A stretch of 64,000 nt of DNA from Cohnella baijiui. Lineage in GTDB: Bacteria; Bacillota; Bacilli; Paenibacillales; Paenibacillaceae. Location of the stretch: assembly GCF_020731285.1 (NCBI RefSeq), contig NZ_JAJFOW010000022.1, positions 40,232 to 104,231 on the forward strand. The letters are read 5' to 3'. Below the pieces are notes generated by a model. It made no database searches and was not told the DNA's origin. It saw only the letters and a list, made by a program, of their open reading frames with translations. Shown here piece after piece: positions 61,869 through 64,000 of this stretch (positions are counted from its first letter, which is position 1; every line of letters begins with the position of its first letter). Both the position numbers and the translations under genes were made by a program.

Positions 61869-62882
61869 TTATCCGGGTATTCGCATATGCTCGGAACGCC
61901 AATTTGCAGGCGTAACGCCTTCCCAAAGGCGGAACGCGCGATAGAATGAATTCTGGTCCTCATATCCGACGAGAAAGGCGACTTCTTTGATCTCTAGCGA
62001 GGGGTCCGCCAAGTACGACAAAGCCTGCTCGTGTCTCGTTTGCGCCAGCAGATGCTTGAAGCTTGCGCCTTCGTCCGCTAGTCTGCGCTGCAAGGTGCGG
62101 TCGCTCATCCCCATTTCGCTTGCGACAGCCTGAATGTCGGGACGGCCCCTGGTTAAGCTGCGCAAAAGCATCTCCGCAACCTTCTCACTGATGGTGCGGT
62201 AACGCGGCTGCTCGTTCAACGATCGGTCCAGAACGGGCGTCAGCATCTCGAGCAGCTCGGCGTTGTACGACGCAAAGGGACGATCCAAATCCTCTCGGTG
62301 AAGCGTCAGCCGATTTTGATCGGCGCCGGTCCGAACCCGACAGCCGAAATAAGCTTCCAGGACTTGCACGTCGCCCATGGAATCGGAGAATTCGACAATC
62401 TGGGCCGTCAGCGGCCGACCGGTTCCGCGGCGCCCAAGCTCCAGCAGATAGGCCAGCGTGATGCCGACGAGCACCGGCGGTCCAGACTGCTCGTCATCCA
62501 ACCATTCCAATTCGATGGTACATCGATCGGCTTCTTCGCGAATTCGCAAGCTTTCGGGAGGGCACATGGGCTTGTACCGCGCCATTCGATTCAGCGCGTC
62601 CCGATAGTCGCGGGCGTGAAATGTCGATAAAGCGGCCGGCGGGTAATGGGCCGTCTCGTAGGCGTTTGCAAGCTTGACGGCTGCTGTTGCCGTATCGCCG
62701 ATGAGATGCGCATAAGCCTGCCAGATCGCGAAATATTGGGCGGTCGTGACGGCGGATTCCTGAATGATGGTTAGCGGCAGCCGCGCTTGGCGAGCTACGT
62801 CGTGGACGTCTATCCCCAAATGGCGTAAGCTTGCCCAGAATCCTTGCGCGATCTTGATCCCGTCAATAACAGGAGAAATCAA
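61869..62882 (-). CDS. AraC-family regulator with Arabinose_bd-type N-terminal domain
   Basis: 337 residues. The N-terminal half (about 1-200; GFWASLRHLGIDVHDVARQARL) is the ligand domain of the OruR/ArgR/'Arabinose_bd' type. The C-terminal double helix-turn-helix (about 240-332) shows QAVASEMGMSDRTLQRRLADEG and VAFLVGYEDQNSFYRAFRLWEG. It belongs to the group that often sits next to a target oxidoreductase; here the SDR gene follows on the same strand. Confidence 0.9.
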   Translation of the reverse strand: MISPVIDGIKIAQGFWASLRHLGIDVHDVARQARLPLTIIQESAVTTAQYFAIWQAYAHLIGDTATAAVKLANAYETAHYPPAALSTFHARDYRDALNRMARYKPMCPPESLRIREEADRCTIELEWLDDEQSGPPVLVGITLAYLLELGRRGTGRPLTAQIVEFSDSMGDVQVLEAYFGCRVRTGADQNRLTLHREDLDRPFASYNAELLEMLTPVLDRSLNEQPRYRTISEKVAEMLLRSLTRGRPDIQAVASEMGMSDRTLQRRLADEGASFKHLLAQTRHEQALSYLADPSLEIKEVAFLVGYEDQNSFYRAFRLWEGVTPANWRSEHMRIPG

Positions 62883-62954
62883 AGACGCCCACCTCCTTCC
62901 GTTATTTCCCCTGTTCCTTCAATCGGGAAATCCAATAGGATACATCCAATTGCA

Positions 62955-62981
62955 AATGGTCCACGGGTTCCGTGGACCATT
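62955..62981. promoter_or_regulatory. Perfect 12-bp inverted repeat upstream of the AraC-type gene
   Basis: AATGGTCCACGG, loop GTT, CCGTGGACCATT. It lies 72 bp ahead of the regulator start in a divergent gap. It has no T-tract, so an operator or an RNA hairpin is more likely than a terminator. Apart from it I see nothing supported in the 407 bp of 62883-63289. Confidence 0.6.
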
Positions 62982-63289
62982 GATCATTCTAATTATAACG
63001 TAACCTTCGGGCAGCGTCATCTGTTGTGCGGGGTTCACCCCTTGCCAGGTTCCGCCAAACGAGGTCAATCAAATGGTCGTGTGATGGACTGCAGCGGTCT
63101 CCGGCTATGGTTGGCGGTACGGTCCGCCCAAGATGTGTACGTGTTCGATTGAAGCTTCCTCTTTGTTATGCTACATTTGAATGAATACACGGTGTGAAGC
63201 ACATGCCGCTTCCTTACGCTCGTTCATCCGAACGGGGCGTACGGGGGCGGTTTTTATTTTTCATTTCTATCGGATCGGATGTGAAAGGA

Positions 63290-63946
63290 ATGAGCAGGTT
63301 TGACGAAGTTTATGAACGATGGATGGAGCAGCAGGTTGCAGAAGAGAAAAACCCCAGGAGGCGGGAAATGCTGCAAAAAGGGCTCAGTCGCGGATCGATC
63401 GATTTTTTGCGCTTGATCTGGTTTCCTGCCGTAGGCAGTCTGGAGCACTTGTATCCGGAATACGAGATCAGAGACTTTAATAATCGATATCGCTACCTTG
63501 ACCTTGCGTACATGCCCGGGAATGTCAAAGGATGCATCGAAATTCAGGATTACCGCAGCCACGCTAGAGATATTGAGGTCAGTCGTTTCAAAGACTTGTG
63601 CATGAAGCAGTCCTTGCTGGCGATGGATGACTGGATTTTTCTTCCCATCGCTTACTTATCCATCCGGGATGACCCGGGGGTGTGCAAGCAGCTCGTGCTC
63701 TCCTTCGTCGGTAAGTTCTTAGCCGGCGCTGTCCCTCCCGGACTCAACTGGGCGGAAGCCGAAACCTTGCGCTTTGCGCACAGACTGCTACGTCCCTTTA
63801 CGCCGGCTGAGCTGTCGGGTCATTTGCTGCTTTCGGAGCATCGTACGAGAGCAATTCTTCACGGCTTGATCGAAAAGAAATTGCTCGAAGTCGCAAGCGG
63901 AAAACTGCGATATCGCTCTTACCGGCTCGCGAGTATAAAGGAATAG
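63290..63946 (+). CDS. Unrecognised protein with possible nuclease-like core and C-terminal winged helix
   Basis: 218 residues from the ATG at 63290 (GTGAAAGGA upstream; a GTG 3 codons earlier is possible). Cytosolic. Residues about 60-115 read YEIRDFNNRYRYLDLAYMPG and KGCIEIQDYRSHARD: a buried Asp followed by a strand with Glu-x-Gln, the layout of PD-(D/E)XK nuclease-like folds (with Gln instead of Lys). The last 60 residues (LLRPFTPAELSGHLLLSEHRTRAILHGLIEKKLL) look like a winged helix. It may be a DNA-binding regulator with an inactive or altered nuclease core. I remember similar unnamed proteins in Paenibacillus genomes but cannot verify. Confidence 0.55.
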   Translation: MSRFDEVYERWMEQQVAEEKNPRRREMLQKGLSRGSIDFLRLIWFPAVGSLEHLYPEYEIRDFNNRYRYLDLAYMPGNVKGCIEIQDYRSHARDIEVSRFKDLCMKQSLLAMDDWIFLPIAYLSIRDDPGVCKQLVLSFVGKFLAGAVPPGLNWAEAETLRFAHRLLRPFTPAELSGHLLLSEHRTRAILHGLIEKKLLEVASGKLRYRSYRLASIKE

Positions 63947-63949
63947 GGT

Positions 63950-64000
63950 GATTGGGGTGATTGGGGTGATTGGGGTGATTGGGGTGATTGGGGTGATTGG
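63950..64000 (+). repeat. 9-bp tandem repeat GATTGGGGT, cut by the window edge
   Basis: At least 5.7 exact copies right after the stop codon at 63946, running off the end. Five runs of four G at 9-bp spacing can form a G-quadruplex on the plus strand. Confidence 0.9.

Noticed and set aside
63950..64000. CRISPR or attachment-site repeat at the window end
   Set aside because: The unit is 9 bp and tandem without spacers; no integrase or cas gene is near.

Overview
The window looks like chromosomal DNA of a GC-rich, spore-forming-type Firmicute in the Paenibacillaceae (Paenibacillus/Cohnella-like). The reasons are strong AGGAGG-type ribosome binding sites, frequent TTG/GTG starts, SLH-domain surface proteins, YesM/YesN sensor-regulator pairs beside Lpl-type sugar transporters without their own ATPase, a tyrosyl T-box, and a GntR/YtrA-type ABC operon. 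No rRNA, tRNA, phage, insertion sequence or CRISPR array was seen.

Layout. 0-8 kb: a PH-domain protein, a MerR regulator with its operator in front of an alpha/beta hydrolase, a G1 (glutamic) peptidase, a ComP/ComA-like two-component pair, and a secreted beta-lactamase-fold protein with SLH repeats. 8-15 kb: a sugar ABC operon (two permeases, an HlyD-like adaptor, a binding protein) divergent from an OmpR/EnvZ-type pair. 15-17 kb: two divergent oxidoreductases. 17.3-20.6 kb: a GntR-controlled ABC module with an unrecognised extracytoplasmic protein. 20.7-30.2 kb: a carbohydrate-use block, all on the minus strand: YesM kinase, YesN regulator, two permeases, a binding protein, a GH110-like alpha-galactosidase, a 38-residue small ORF and a HAD phosphatase. 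30.4-38.8 kb: tyrS with its T-box, a lipoprotein, a methyltransferase, a lactonase, class I FBP aldolase and a DrrAB exporter.

39-60 kb is mostly cell-surface and regulatory. It holds a 1763-residue GLUG/repeat/SLH protein, a TetR-DUF4180 operon, a MarR-DUF6220-hydrolase operon, and then an unusual array: two PQQ-like beta-propeller/SLH proteins alternating with two BTAD-STAND regulators (one full length, one truncated), with DUF2207 and LemA genes in the same run. The SLH ends of the two propeller genes are almost identical in DNA, although their propellers differ. This array is the best candidate here for a little-described system: surface propeller proteins genetically tied to large signal-integrating ATPase regulators.

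60-64 kb: a VOC protein of less GC-rich composition, an SDR, an AraC-type regulator, an unrecognised protein with a possible nuclease-like core, and the start of a G-rich 9-bp tandem repeat cut by the window edge.

Several regulatory sites can be read directly: MerR, GntR (two copies), TetR and MarR dyads, tandem repeats upstream of an OmpR-type promoter, and the tyrS T-box with its promoter, UAC specifier, UGGU bulge and terminator. All function calls come from reading motifs; no database search was run.
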